Translations under genes and position numbers: made by a program | The notes under the pieces: generated by a model | Database searches by the model: none | Told to the model about the DNA's origin: nothing | The model's input: the letters and a program-made list of their open reading frames with translations, nothing else | Part shown: piece by piece, positions 31,918 to 40,638 of the stretch | How the letters are laid out: each line of letters opens with the position of its first letter | How positions within the stretch are numbered: the stretch's first letter is position 1 | NCBI RefSeq assembly: GCF_006715395.1 | Contig: NZ_VFNC01000002.1 | Coordinates: 2,356,001 to 2,420,000 of the forward strand | DNA: 64,000 nucleotides | Source: Streptomyces sp. SLBN-31 | Lineage (GTDB): Bacteria; Actinomycetota; Actinomycetes; Streptomycetales; Streptomycetaceae | Direction: 5' to 3'

Positions 31918-33381
31918 TCAGACCTCCACGGCTTCGGGCTCGGACGCGCGCTCGGCCCGGCAGATCAGCAGGTACAGTCCGGCCGCGAGGGCCGTGCCGA
32001 TGAACCACGAGTACGGGGCGACGTCGCTGAAGGTCTTCACCAGCGCGAGCACCGCCGCGACCCCGGCCGAGGGCAGGAACGCCCACAGCGCCTTGGGGTT
32101 GACGCCCTTCCTGTAGTAGTAGCGGGAGCCGGGGCGGGCGTCGAAGAGCTCGTCCACGTTCACACGGCCGCGCTTGACCAGGTAGTAGTCGACCATGATG
32201 ACGCCGAACAGCGGGCCCAGGAAGGCGCCGAGGCCGCCGAGGAAGTAGTTGACGACGGTCGGGTTGGAGAAGAGGTTCCAGGGTGTGACGACCAGCGCGG
32301 CGACCGTACTGATCATGCCGCCGACCTTGAACGTGATCTTCTGCGGCCAGACGTTGGCCAGGTCGTACGCCGGTGAGACGAAGTTGGCGACGATGTTGAC
32401 GCCCATGGTGGCCACGGCGAAGGTGAAGGCCGCGACGACCAGCACCCAGGTGTTGCCGATCTTGGCGACGAGTTCGGCCGGGTCGGTGATGGCCGTACCG
32501 AACACCTTCAGGGAGCCGGCCGTGACGATCACCGAGACGACCACGAAGGCGGTCGAGTTGACGGGCAGCCCCCAGAAGTTGCCGCGGCGCACGGTCGGGT
32601 AGTCCGGCGCGAAGCGGGAGAAGTCGCAGAAGTTGAGCATCAGCGTGCCGTAGGTCGCGAGGATCAGGCCGATCGCGCCGAACCACTGCCGCCACTGCTC
32701 GCCGACCGGCACCGGGTGCGGGGTGGAGGTGAGCGAGATGCTCCAGTCGGCCTTCCACAGCACCCACACCGCCAGCGCGATCATCACCAGCCAGATCGCG
32801 GGACCGCAGAAGTCCTGGAACTTCCGTACGGACTCCATTCCCTGACTGATGATCAGCGCCTGGATCAGCCACAGGGAGACGAAGGAACACCAGCCCAGGG
32901 CGTCGAGTCCCAGGAAGGAGTGGTGGGTCCAGGACACCAGGCCCGGCCACGCCGCCAGCAGCATGACGTTCACGGCGACGGAGGCAAGGTAGGTCTGGAT
33001 GCCGTACCACATGATGGCGATCACGGCGCGGATCAGGGCCGGGATGTTGGCGCCCCAGACGCCGAAGCTGATGCGGCTGACGACCGGGAAGGGCACGCCG
33101 TGCCGCTGGCCGATCCGGCCCATCCAGTTCATGCCGACGTAGATGAGCACGAAGCCGATGAGCAGGGCGGTGAAGACCTGCCACACGTTCATGCCGAGGA
33201 CCAGCAGGCCGGCGGCGAAGGTGTAGTTGCCGAGGTTGTGGACGTCGGACATCCACATGGCGAACAGGTCGAAGACCTTCCAGTTCCTCTTCCCGGCGGG
33301 CGCGAGGTCTTCGTTGGTGAGGCGGGGATCGGGGACGAACGCTGGGGCGCCGGTGGCTGCGGCGCGGTCGGCGAGGGACAC
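31918..33381 (-). CDS. NCS1-family nucleobase/hydantoin/allantoin:cation symporter
   Basis: 487 residues with twelve predicted membrane helices in the LeuT-like NCS1 arrangement. Typical segments are FAMWMSDVHNLGNYTFAAGL in helix 1, IGQRHGVPFPVVSRISFGVW, and FCDFSRFAPDYPTVRRGNFW. The family includes Mhp1 (hydantoins), PucI (allantoin) and CodB-like cytosine carriers. Adjacent racemase and hydrolase genes favour a hydantoin- or ureide-type ring substrate. GTG 33381 is preceded by GGAGG. First gene of a three-gene operon with a palindromic operator 40 bp upstream. Confidence 0.9.
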   Translation of the reverse strand: MSLADRAAATGAPAFVPDPRLTNEDLAPAGKRNWKVFDLFAMWMSDVHNLGNYTFAAGLLVLGMNVWQVFTALLIGFVLIYVGMNWMGRIGQRHGVPFPVVSRISFGVWGANIPALIRAVIAIMWYGIQTYLASVAVNVMLLAAWPGLVSWTHHSFLGLDALGWCSFVSLWLIQALIISQGMESVRKFQDFCGPAIWLVMIALAVWVLWKADWSISLTSTPHPVPVGEQWRQWFGAIGLILATYGTLMLNFCDFSRFAPDYPTVRRGNFWGLPVNSTAFVVVSVIVTAGSLKVFGTAITDPAELVAKIGNTWVLVVAAFTFAVATMGVNIVANFVSPAYDLANVWPQKITFKVGGMISTVAALVVTPWNLFSNPTVVNYFLGGLGAFLGPLFGVIMVDYYLVKRGRVNVDELFDARPGSRYYYRKGVNPKALWAFLPSAGVAAVLALVKTFSDVAPYSWFIGTALAAGLYLLICRAERASEPEAVEV

Positions 33382-33420
33382 GGGGCCTCCAGAACGGGGG
33401 AGGGAGGAACGGGTGCGGCC

Positions 33421-33436
33421 GTTTGGTATACCAAAC
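33421..33436. promoter_or_regulatory. perfect 16-bp palindromic operator (GntR/FadR type)
   Basis: GTTTGGTATACCAAAC is a perfect palindrome in the 163-bp divergent region between the permease and GntR genes. Its core TGGTATACCA fits the TGGT-N2-ACCA pattern recognised by FadR-subfamily GntR proteins. It is 40 bp upstream of the permease start and about 110 bp from the regulator start. Confidence 0.75.
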
Positions 33437-33544
33437 TGCGGTCATGGTCCCCCCGTCAAGGGTTCCGACCGATGTCGTCGTCGTTAACGCTCCGTAAAAC
33501 ACCCCATGGCCCGGAGCGGGCGCCCCCACGGGGACAATGGCTCC

Positions 33545-34207
33545 ATGAGCTCCCCCACGAAGATCGAACCCCTGGGCGCGGTCCGTGAACGCGTCCTGGC
33601 GAACCTGCGGCAGGAGATCATCGCGGGCCGCCTCCTGCCCGGCGACCGACTGGTCGAGCGGGAGCTCGCGGACCGCTACGGCGTCTCCCGGGTGCCGGTC
33701 CGCGAGGCGATCCGGGCGCTGGTCGCCGAGGGGTTCGTGCACTTCGAGACCCCGCGCCGCACGGTCGTACGGCGGCTCACGCCGAACGACGTCCGGGAGC
33801 TGTTCGAACTGCGCGAGGCGCTCGAGGTCTACGCGGCCGGGCTCGCCGCGTCGAACGCCACCCCGGAGGATCTGGCGGAGGTGCAGGAGCTCCTGGAGCG
33901 CGCGGCCGCCGCGACCGAGGCCGGGGACGCCGAGCTGATCACGGACATCAACAGCCGTCTGCACGACCGCATCGTGGCTATGGCGGGCAACAGCCTGCTG
34001 ACCGCCGCCCTGGAACCGGTCGCCGGCCGGCTGCGCTGGATGACCCGGCGGAACGAGGAGTGGCCTCAACTCCTCTTGGAACACCGCGAGTTGTACGAGG
34101 CGATCGCCTCCGGCGACCCCGAACGCGCCCGCACGCACGCGCTGGCCCACGTGCGCACCAACTACCGCTCCACGGTGCGGCATCTGTTCGGCGACGCCGA
34201 GAGCTGA
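33545..34207 (+). CDS. GntR-family (FadR/FCD) transcriptional regulator
   Basis: 220 residues. The winged helix (10-75) includes IIAGRLLPGDRLVERELADR, YGVSRVPVREAIRALVAEGF, FETPRRTVVRRL. The all-helical FCD effector domain follows; its metal-binding pattern is suggested by Asp in ELITDINSRLHDRIV and His in ALAHVRTNYRSTVRHLF. FadR-FCD proteins commonly sense organic acids or degradation intermediates. Divergent position and the palindromic site make it the probable repressor of the NCS1 permease operon. ATG 33545 was chosen so that translation begins with the family-like MSSPTKIEPLGAVRERV; an upstream in-frame ATG exists at 33506. Confidence 0.9.
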   Translation: MSSPTKIEPLGAVRERVLANLRQEIIAGRLLPGDRLVERELADRYGVSRVPVREAIRALVAEGFVHFETPRRTVVRRLTPNDVRELFELREALEVYAAGLAASNATPEDLAEVQELLERAAAATEAGDAELITDINSRLHDRIVAMAGNSLLTAALEPVAGRLRWMTRRNEEWPQLLLEHRELYEAIASGDPERARTHALAHVRTNYRSTVRHLFGDAES

Positions 34208-34222
34208 GCCGGACTCCCGGGA

Positions 34223-35185
34223 TCAGCGGCGGGCGTACTTGTCCGTCGCCGCCACCAGCGCCTCGGCCATGCCGGGGCCGCCCACGCTGTGGCCCACGTC
34301 GTCCACGATCACCAACTCGCTGCCGGGCCAGGCGTGGTGGAGCCGCCACGAGATGCCGAGCAGGTTGCCGAAGTCGAGGCTGCCCTGGACGAGGGTGCCC
34401 GGCACGTCCTTCAGCAGGCCGGCGTCCCGCAGGACGACGCCCTCGTCGTTGCCCTCGCCGAGGAAGTGGTCGTGGCCCCAGTAGTGCGTGACGGTGCGGG
34501 CGAAGCCGTAGCGGAACTCCGGGTCCTCGAACCGCGGGACGGACCTGGGCGGCGCGGGAATCGTCGCCGTCTCCCAGTCGGTCCAGGTCCGCGCCGCCCT
34601 CGCCCGCACCTCCGGATCGTGCGACTCCAGCAGCCGGTTGCAGGCGGCGGCGAGGTTGCCGTCCCGTTCCGCGGCGGGCAGAGCGGCCAGGAACCTTTCG
34701 AAGGCCTCCGGGAAGAACCGGCCGACTCCCCTGGTCAGCAGGGCCACTTCGGCGTCGGAACCGGTCGCGACCCCGGTCACCACCACCTCCGACACCGCGG
34801 CCGGATGCGTCTGCGCGTACCGCAGCCCCAGCGCCGAACCGAACGACACCCCCCACACCAGCCACCGCCCGATCCCCAAGTGCCGCCGCAGCAGCTCCAG
34901 ATCGGCGATGAGGTGAGCGGTCGTGTTGACGCTCATGTCGGTGTCGTAGGCGCTCGCGCTCGGTGTGGAGCGTCCGCTGCCACGCTGGTCGAGCAGGACG
35001 ATCCGGTAGACGGCCGGGTCGAACAGGCGCCGGTAGTAGGGGCTGGAGCCGGAACCCGGTCCGCCGTGCAGGACGAGGGCCGGCTTGCCCCGCGGGTTTC
35101 CGCAGGTCTCCCAGTACACGCGATTGCCGTCGCCGACGTCGAGCAGGCCGTGCTCGTACGGTTCGATCTCCGGGTAGGGGGGCAT
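34223..35185 (-). CDS. pip: prolyl aminopeptidase
   Basis: 320 residues of the proline iminopeptidase alpha/beta hydrolase family (S33). Motifs are LVLHGGPGSGSSPYYRRLFD (oxyanion hole), VLLDQRGSGRSTP, nucleophile Ser114 in LVWGVSFGSALGLRYAQTHP, and His in VDDVGHS. The acid Asp lies in LVQGSLDFGN, where canonical enzymes have GRYD, a modest deviation. The cytoplasmic enzyme releases N-terminal proline from peptides. It is convergent with the GntR gene. Confidence 0.9.
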   Translation of the reverse strand: MPPYPEIEPYEHGLLDVGDGNRVYWETCGNPRGKPALVLHGGPGSGSSPYYRRLFDPAVYRIVLLDQRGSGRSTPSASAYDTDMSVNTTAHLIADLELLRRHLGIGRWLVWGVSFGSALGLRYAQTHPAAVSEVVVTGVATGSDAEVALLTRGVGRFFPEAFERFLAALPAAERDGNLAAACNRLLESHDPEVRARAARTWTDWETATIPAPPRSVPRFEDPEFRYGFARTVTHYWGHDHFLGEGNDEGVVLRDAGLLKDVPGTLVQGSLDFGNLLGISWRLHHAWPGSELVIVDDVGHSVGGPGMAEALVAATDKYARR

Positions 35186-35222
35186 CCGGGCACGGTAACG
35201 CCCCCCGGTCGGGACCGCCTCC

Positions 35223-35915
35223 TCATTTCACGGGCAGGCCCGCCGCCTCCCCCGCCGTGCGCAGCACGTCCCGCAGCATGTCCGGGGTGAGCCTGCCGGT
35301 GAAGGTGTTGCGCTGGCTGACGTGGAAGCAGCCGAAGAGGTCGAGGCCGTCCAGCGGCACGCGCGCCCCGTGCGCGAACACGGGCCGCGGCCGCGGAACC
35401 GCCCAGCCCGCCTCGGCGAACGCGGGCAGCGCCGCCTGCCAGCCGAACGCGCCGAGCACGACCACCGCGCGGAGCGTCGGCCGCAGCAGCCGCAGCTCCT
35501 GCACCAGCCAGGACCGGCAGGTGTTCCGTTCCGCGGGCGTGGGCTTGTTCTCGGGCGGGGCGCAGTGCACCGGCGAGGTGACACGGACGCCGTGGAGCTC
35601 GAGGCCGTCGTCGGCGGCGACGGAGGTGGGCTGGGAGGCCAGCCCCACGTCGTACAGCGCCCGGTACAGCACGTCCCCGGAGCGGTCCCCGGTGAACATG
35701 CGGCCGGTGCGGTTGCCGCCGTGCGCGGCGGGAGCCAGGCCGACGATCAGCAGCGAGGCGTCGGAGGGACCGAACCCGGGCACCGGCCGCGCCCAGTACG
35801 TCCAGTCCCGGAAGGCCGCCCGCTTGGTCCGCCCGACCTTCTCCCGCCACTCCACGAGCCGAGGACACGCGGCACATCCGGCGATCCGGGAGTCGAGCTC
35901 GACCAGGCTGTCCAT
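35223..35915 (-). CDS. family 5 uracil-DNA glycosylase (UdgB)
   Basis: 230 residues. Cys14 and Cys17 in GCAACPRL and further cysteines near 120-135 are placed to bind the 4Fe-4S cluster. Motif A reads LLIVGLAPAAHGGNRTGRMF, with Ala in place of the catalytic Asp/Asn of other families, the hallmark of family 5. The C-terminal HVSQRNTFTGRLTPDM is motif B. UdgB removes uracil, hypoxanthine and other deaminated bases. In a high-GC genome it counters cytosine deamination. Upstream is a divergent S4 RNA-binding gene. Confidence 0.9.
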   Translation of the reverse strand: MDSLVELDSRIAGCAACPRLVEWREKVGRTKRAAFRDWTYWARPVPGFGPSDASLLIVGLAPAAHGGNRTGRMFTGDRSGDVLYRALYDVGLASQPTSVAADDGLELHGVRVTSPVHCAPPENKPTPAERNTCRSWLVQELRLLRPTLRAVVVLGAFGWQAALPAFAEAGWAVPRPRPVFAHGARVPLDGLDLFGCFHVSQRNTFTGRLTPDMLRDVLRTAGEAAGLPVK

Positions 35916-35990
35916 GGATCAACGGTACGTCGCCCGTCCCGTCGGAAAACCGCGCGGAATACCCGGCCCGAGCGAGCTAAGGTCGGGGAC

Positions 35991-36518
35991 ATGGCTCCGC
36001 ACGCTGACGAGGACGGCACCGCCGATCCGCACAACACCGTCCAGAGGGCCGACGCCGAGCAGGCCGTCGATCCGAAGGTCGCCGCCGCGATCGCCGCCGC
36101 GGAAGCGGCCGGGCCGGCGAACGGCGAGAGCGTCCGCGTCGACAGCTGGATCTGGGCCGTCCGCCTGATCAAGACCCGTTCGCTCGGTGCCACCGCCTGC
36201 AAGGGCGGGCATGTGCGGGTGAACGGCCAGAACGTGAAGCCCTCACACAGCCTCCGCGTCGGCGACGAGGTGCGGCTGCGCCACGAGGGCCGGGAACGGA
36301 TCGTGATCGTCAAGCGGCTGATCCGCAAGCGGGTCGGCGCGCCCGTGGCGGTCCAGTGCTACGTCGACAACTCGCCGCCTCCGCCGCCGCGCGAGGCCGT
36401 CGCCCCGATCGGCATCCGCGACCGCGGCACCGGGCGACCGACCAAGCGCGACCGCCGTGAGCTGGAACGACTGCGCGGGATCATGGGCGGCGGCACGGGA
36501 CGAACGGGCGGGCACTGA
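35991..36518 (+). CDS. S4-domain RNA-binding protein (Hsp15-like)
   Basis: 175 residues. The S4 domain spans about 50-105: VRVDSWIWAVRLIKTRSLGA, then GHVRVNGQNVKPSHSLRVGD. The basic C-terminal part (RDRGTGRPTKRDRRELERLR) also suits RNA binding. Such single-S4 proteins resemble Hsp15, which recycles stalled 50S subunits carrying peptidyl-tRNA. The N-terminal 50 residues are Ala/Asp/Glu-rich. A strong hairpin terminator follows the stop. Confidence 0.85.
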   Translation: MAPHADEDGTADPHNTVQRADAEQAVDPKVAAAIAAAEAAGPANGESVRVDSWIWAVRLIKTRSLGATACKGGHVRVNGQNVKPSHSLRVGDEVRLRHEGRERIVIVKRLIRKRVGAPVAVQCYVDNSPPPPPREAVAPIGIRDRGTGRPTKRDRRELERLRGIMGGGTGRTGGH

Positions 36519-36530
36519 CTCCGGGCACAC

Positions 36531-36566
36531 GGAGGGGGCGTCCGGCGCGAACCGGACGCCCCCTCC
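36531..36566. terminator. strong bidirectional terminator (S4 protein / DoxX)
   Basis: A perfect 15-bp stem, GGAGGGGGCGTCCGG at 36531-36545 and its complement at 36552-36566, closes a 6-nt loop between convergent genes. It is one of the strongest hairpins in the window. Confidence 0.85.
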
Positions 36567-36577
36567 GCCGCCGGGGC

Positions 36578-37018
36578 TCACCCCCGTCGTCGTACGAGAT
36601 CCAGCAGATCCCTGTTCGAGCCGCGCCGCGCCCAGGCGATCACGGCCAGCGGCACGATCAGGATCAGCGGCGTCGCGGCGTTCTCCCCTCCGAAGACGAT
36701 CATCTGGACGAAGAACGCGCCGACCATCAGCGCGCTCAGCGCGACCGCGGCCACGGACTGCAGCACCGGGATCAACAGGGCCACGGCACCGGCGAGTTCG
36801 AGCGCGCCGATGGTGTACATCCCCACGCCGCCCCAGCCGATCTCGTCGAAGGCGTCGACGGCGTACTGGTTGCCGATCAACTTCGGCAGGGCGCTCGCGA
36901 CACCGTAGAAGAGGGCGAGCAGGACCTGCACGGTGCGCAGGGCGACCCGGGCGCGGCGGCCGCGGACGGAGACGGAAGCGGCGGAGGCGGAGGCGGAGGG
37001 GACGGTGGTCTCGGACAT
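36578..37018 (-). CDS. DoxX-family membrane protein
   Basis: 146 residues with four membrane helices. Family features are VQVLLALFYGVASALPKLIG, FDEIGWGGVGMYTIGALELA and a C-terminal LPLAVIAWARRGS. DoxX proteins are small quinone- or redox-linked membrane proteins; some form complexes with thiosulfate-processing enzymes. No partner genes are nearby. It is separated from the acyltransferase-domain gene by about 90 bp. Confidence 0.85.
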   Translation of the reverse strand: MSETTVPSASASAASVSVRGRRARVALRTVQVLLALFYGVASALPKLIGNQYAVDAFDEIGWGGVGMYTIGALELAGAVALLIPVLQSVAAVALSALMVGAFFVQMIVFGGENAATPLILIVPLAVIAWARRGSNRDLLDLVRRRG

Positions 37019-37111
37019 GGGGTTCTCCTGCGGTAAGCGGTCGGTGTCGGTGTCGCTGTCACAGGGGAAGACCCCGGCGCCCGCCCGAACTCATCGCCGT
37101 CCGCGCCCCTT

Positions 37112-38011
37112 TCACAGCTCGAACCAGCCGTGCCCGTGGTACCAGTGGCCGCCCGCCCGCAGATGGTCGCCGACGGCCCGTTCCAGGGCGCTGCGCCGGG
37201 GCAGGGTCTCCACCGGCAGGTCCGGGTCGCCGAAGACGAACTCCACCGGGTCGGTGTCCGCCGGTTCCTTGTCCTCGCGGGCGAGCCGGAAGCGCTGCTG
37301 GAAGCGGACGATGTTGGAGCCGGCCGGCAGGTAGCGCGTCAACTGCCGGTCCAGCAGCCAGGAGTGGCAGGTCGCGACCCGGTACTTCTCCTCGGGGAAG
37401 CAGCGGGCGAAGAAGTCCGCGGCGAGCGCCAGCGAGCGGTCGCAGGCGGCCGGGGTGAGCGGGCCGAGGAAGTCGGGGATGTGCAGGTTCAGGCACGGCG
37501 TGCCCGGACCGACGTCGAGTCCCGCCGCCGCGAGCGCGGTGCCCGTGCGCCGGCCCAGTCGTGCCCGCTCGAACTGCAGCCGGCCCAGCTGGTACAGCTC
37601 GCCGCGGAAGTGGTGGCCGAACCACCAGACGGCGTGCACGCCCGCCACGCCGTACCGCCGCCGGTGCACCGCCATGTGCCGCCCGAGGTCGGCCAGGGTC
37701 CGCCGGGACACCTCGTCCGGGACGCCCCGCTCGCGGTGCTGGGCGCGCGTGTACGGCAGTGCCGCCACGAACACGAACACGGGGAAGCAGCGCTGCAGCG
37801 GGCCCGAGGCCCAGTCGAGGTCGGGCAGGTCGAGGCCGGTGCCGATCTCGCCCATCCCCCGGACGAGCTCCGCCACGGAACGCTCCAGCGCCTGCCGCAG
37901 CTCCGGGTCGTCGATCACCCGTCGGCTCATCCGTACGAGTTCCCCGATGTCCTCATGGGGTACCGCGAGATCGAGCAGCACCTCGGCCAGTTCGTCCGCA
38001 GCCGGCAGCAC
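37112..38011 (-). CDS. acyltransferase-domain protein (NAT_N / GNAT_C type)
   Basis: 299 residues with the two-domain layout of proteins annotated acyltransferase domain-containing in actinomycetes. The N-terminal helical part contains LPYTRAQHRERGVPDEVSRR and TLADLGRHMAVHRRRYGVAG; the C-terminal part contains PCLNLHIPDFLGPLTPAACD, YRVATCHSWLLDRQLTRYLP and LRAGGHWYHGHGWF. The C-terminus resembles a GNAT fold, but no experimental role is known to me. It is divergent from the DUF6343 gene. Confidence 0.75.
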   Translation of the reverse strand: MLPAADELAEVLLDLAVPHEDIGELVRMSRRVIDDPELRQALERSVAELVRGMGEIGTGLDLPDLDWASGPLQRCFPVFVFVAALPYTRAQHRERGVPDEVSRRTLADLGRHMAVHRRRYGVAGVHAVWWFGHHFRGELYQLGRLQFERARLGRRTGTALAAAGLDVGPGTPCLNLHIPDFLGPLTPAACDRSLALAADFFARCFPEEKYRVATCHSWLLDRQLTRYLPAGSNIVRFQQRFRLAREDKEPADTDPVEFVFGDPDLPVETLPRRSALERAVGDHLRAGGHWYHGHGWFEL

Positions 38012-38076
38012 AGGAACCCCCTTTGGTGAACGTCCGCATCGAAGAGTACGTTGCAGGAAGGAACGGTGATCAGGCG

Positions 38077-38337
38077 ATGCGTACCGGCAGTGAACCCACG
38101 ACCGCGCGCAGTGCCCTGCGGGCGCGGTTCTGGCTGAGCGTGTGGGGGCTGGTCTGGGCGGTCTTCGGCACGGCCGCGTTCGCGCTCGTGGGACGGCCCG
38201 GATGGGCGGCGGCCTGCGGAGTGCTGTGGCTGGTGATCACCATCGACCTGACGTTCATCCTCAGGCACATGCGCCAGGGCCCGCACTACCAGCCGGGCCC
38301 GGACATCCCGCCGTACCGGCCGCCGGGCAGGCGTTAG
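38077..38337 (+). CDS. DUF6343 family small membrane protein
   Basis: 86 residues. Two membrane helices (about 18-38 and 45-62) are followed by a Pro-rich tail (YQPGPDIPPYRPPGRR). The opening SEPTTARSALRARFWLS matches the DUF6343 family of Streptomyces. ATG 38077 is preceded by GGAAGGA at somewhat long spacing. A GTG at about 38028 would lengthen the protein by 16 residues and cannot be excluded. Function unknown. Confidence 0.78.
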   Translation: MRTGSEPTTARSALRARFWLSVWGLVWAVFGTAAFALVGRPGWAAACGVLWLVITIDLTFILRHMRQGPHYQPGPDIPPYRPPGRR

Positions 38338-38338
38338 C

Positions 38339-38725
38339 TCAGGCCGACTCGTCGAAGCGGGCCGCCCTCAGGTACTGCGGGTTGGGGTCCAGCGCGGCCG
38401 CGAGGCGGAAGTGGCGCTTGGCCTGGTCGCCGCGGCCCTGGCGTTCGTAGGTGCGGGCGAGCGCGAAGTGCGCGAACGAGTTGTCCGGCTCGCGCTCCAG
38501 GACGATCGTGAACTCCAGCTCCGCGGGCCGCAGTTGCGCGGCGGCGAAGAAGGCACGCGCGCGCAGCAGACGGGCGGCGGTGTTCTCGGGGTGCGCGGCG
38601 ATGACACCGTCGAGCAGCTTCACCGCGCCCCGCGGGTCCCGTGCGTTGAGCAGTTGCTCGGCGGCACGGAAGTCGATGACGTGCGTCTCCGGAGTACGTC
38701 CGGTCGAACCGCTGGTCTCGGGCAC
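38339..38725 (-). CDS. tetratricopeptide-repeat protein
   Basis: 128 residues with about three TPR units: FRAAEQLLNARDPRGAVKLL, TAARLLRARAFFAAAQLRPA and NSFAHFALARTYERQGRGDQ (each helix-turn-helix with A8, G and A20 positions). TPRs are protein-interaction scaffolds. GTG 38725 follows GGGAAGGA. It lies immediately upstream of coaE on the same strand direction, in the order coaE then TPR, so the two may be co-transcribed. Confidence 0.85.
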   Translation of the reverse strand: MPETSGSTGRTPETHVIDFRAAEQLLNARDPRGAVKLLDGVIAAHPENTAARLLRARAFFAAAQLRPAELEFTIVLEREPDNSFAHFALARTYERQGRGDQAKRHFRLAAALDPNPQYLRAARFDESA

Positions 38726-38775
38726 GGCAGAGTCCTTCCCTCACTGGAGGGGTTCAACGCGCCAGGACAGGCGTG

Positions 38776-39405
38776 CTATTCCCGGGGCTGCCGTGACGAG
38801 TGGCCCTCAGCGTGCGCCCGACGCTCGAGATCGGCCCATACGTCCCGCACCCGGCGCCGCAGCTCCTCCAGCGGTACGTCGTTGTCGATCACGACGTCCG
38901 CGATCTCCCGGCGCTTCTCCCGCGTCGCCTGGGCGGCCATCCGGGCGCGGGCGTCCTCCTCGGTCATGCCGCGCAGCCGCACCAGCCGGTCGAGCTGGGT
39001 CTCGGGGCTCGCGTCGACGACGATCACGACGTCGTACAGCCCGGCCAGGCCGTTCTCGGCGAGGAGCGGCACGTCGTGGACGACGACGGCGTCCTCGGCG
39101 GCGGCCTCCTCCAGTTCCCGGGACCGCACGCCCACCAGGGGGTGCACGACCGAGTTGAGCACGGCCAGCTTCTCCGGGTCCGCGAAGACGATCGAACCGA
39201 GCTTGGGACGGTCCAGGGTGCCGTCCGCGGTGAGCACGTCCGGTCCGAAGGCGTCCACGACGGCGGCCAGTCCTGGCGTGCCCGGCTCGACGACCTCGCG
39301 CGCGATGCGGTCCGCGTCGATCAGCACGGCCCCGCACGCCACGAGAAGCCGCGACACCTCGCTCTTACCGGCACCGATGCCCCCGGTCAGGCCCACCTTC
39401 AGCAT
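38776..39405 (-). CDS. coaE: dephospho-CoA kinase
   Basis: 209 residues, single-domain form. P-loop is [20 protein letters not shown]. The CoA-binding segment is [35 protein letters not shown], and the lid is [20 protein letters not shown]. It catalyses the last step of coenzyme A synthesis. The neighbouring rpsA-PAC2-coaE order, all on the same strand, is familiar from Streptomyces chromosomes. Confidence 0.95.
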   Translation of the reverse strand: MLKVGLTGGIGAGKSEVSRLLVACGAVLIDADRIAREVVEPGTPGLAAVVDAFGPDVLTADGTLDRPKLGSIVFADPEKLAVLNSVVHPLVGVRSRELEEAAAEDAVVVHDVPLLAENGLAGLYDVVIVVDASPETQLDRLVRLRGMTEEDARARMAAQATREKRREIADVVIDNDVPLEELRRRVRDVWADLERRAHAEGHSSRQPRE

Positions 39406-39456
39406 GCCCCGAAGCTTACGGCCCGCCTCCGGCCGCGCGTGCCGGACCCTCGGGAG

Positions 39457-40395
39457 TCAGTTGTCGCCCTCCCGCTCCGCCAGGAAGCGCTCGAACTCCT
39501 GCCCGATCTCGTCGGCGGAGGGGATGTCCACCGGCTCGGCCAGCATGTTGCCGCGGCTCGCGGCGCCGGCGACGGCGTCGTACTGGTTCTCCAGGCCCTG
39601 CACCAGGGTGGTGAGCTCCTCGTCGCCCTCGCGGATCTGCCGCTCGATCTCCGTCTGGGTGCGGTGGGCGTCGGTACGCAGGCCGTGCGCGATGCCCGGG
39701 AGGACCAGGCCGGTGGCGGCCGTGATGGCCTCCAGCACGGTCAGGGCCGCGTCCGGGTACGGGGAGCGGGCGATGTAGTGCGGGACGTGCGCGGCGACGC
39801 CGAGGACGTCGTGCCCGGCCTCCATCAGGCGGTACTCCACGAGGGACTCCGCGCTGCCGGGGACCTGCGCCTCGTCGAAGGGGCTGCGGTGCCCGGGCAC
39901 CAGGTCGCCGCGGTTGCCGTGCGGGGTCAGGCCGACGGGGCGGGTGTGCGGGACGCCCATCGGGATGCCGTGGAAGTTCACGGCCAGGCGTACGCCGAGC
40001 CGCTCCACGATCTGCTCGACGGCCTTGGCGAAGCGCTCCCACTCCACGTCCGGCTCGGGGCCGGAGAGCAGCAGGAAGGGCGCCCCGGTGGCGTCCTGGA
40101 CGAGCCGCACGTCGATGCTCGGCTCCTCGTAGTCGGTCCACCGGTCGCGCTCGAAGGTCAGCAGCGGACGGCGGGCGCGGTAGTCCACGAGCCGGTCGTG
40201 GTCGAAGCGGGCCACGACCTGGTGGGGCAGCGAGTCGAGCAGCCGGTCGACGATCTGGTCGCCGGTCTCGCCCGCGTCGATGTATCCGTCGAAGTGGTAG
40301 AGCATGACAAGGCCGGCCGACTCCTGGGCGAGCGCCATGTCGACGACTGCCAGGCCCTTCGGCTCCCATGCGTACAAACCCTGCGGATCAAGCAC
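39457..40395 (-). CDS. PAC2-family protein
   Basis: 312 residues of the PAC2 (proteasome assembly chaperone 2-like) family. Conserved parts are [40 protein letters not shown], and [20 protein letters not shown]. Actinobacterial members are proposed to act with the proteasome system, although none of its genes is here. GTG 40395 has GAGGAGGAG upstream. It sits between rpsA and coaE on the same strand, but an rpsA terminator separates it from rpsA. Confidence 0.88.
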   Translation of the reverse strand: MLDPQGLYAWEPKGLAVVDMALAQESAGLVMLYHFDGYIDAGETGDQIVDRLLDSLPHQVVARFDHDRLVDYRARRPLLTFERDRWTDYEEPSIDVRLVQDATGAPFLLLSGPEPDVEWERFAKAVEQIVERLGVRLAVNFHGIPMGVPHTRPVGLTPHGNRGDLVPGHRSPFDEAQVPGSAESLVEYRLMEAGHDVLGVAAHVPHYIARSPYPDAALTVLEAITAATGLVLPGIAHGLRTDAHRTQTEIERQIREGDEELTTLVQGLENQYDAVAGAASRGNMLAEPVDIPSADEIGQEFERFLAEREGDN

Positions 40396-40510
40396 AGTGA
40401 CCGCTCCTCCTCGTGTTCGTACACATCAACACGCCCTGGAGCAGGGTCATTCCCACCGGGGCCCCTGATCAGCCACATCTCAGTCGCTTTTCATGGCAGG
40501 GCTGATTGGA

Positions 40511-40567
40511 GCGCGCCCCAAAGGGGTGCGGGGAACTGCGCGACAAGCCCCCACCGGCCGGCAGCCG
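40511..40567. repeat. REP-like Streptomyces intergenic element
   Basis: The segment contains GCGCCCCAAAGGGGTGCGGG, then GAACTGCGCGACAAGCCCCC. I recognise this as a family of short palindromic elements scattered between genes in Streptomyces genomes. The first part folds as a short hairpin. Copy number cannot be tested in this window. Confidence 0.6.
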
Positions 40568-40575
40568 AAAACACC

Positions 40576-40607
40576 GAGGGGCCGCACCTCGAAAGGTACG
40601 GCCCCTC
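40576..40607 (-). terminator. rpsA transcription terminator
   Basis: A 14-bp stem with one mismatch (GAGGGGCCG...CGGCCCCTC outer arms, ACCT/AGGT inner) encloses a 4-nt loop. Reading on the minus strand it is followed by GGTGTTTTCGG, so it has a T-run. It lies 31 bp after the rpsA stop. Confidence 0.85.
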
Positions 40608-40638
40608 AGTCAGGAGCTACTGCTCAGTGAGCGTCAGC

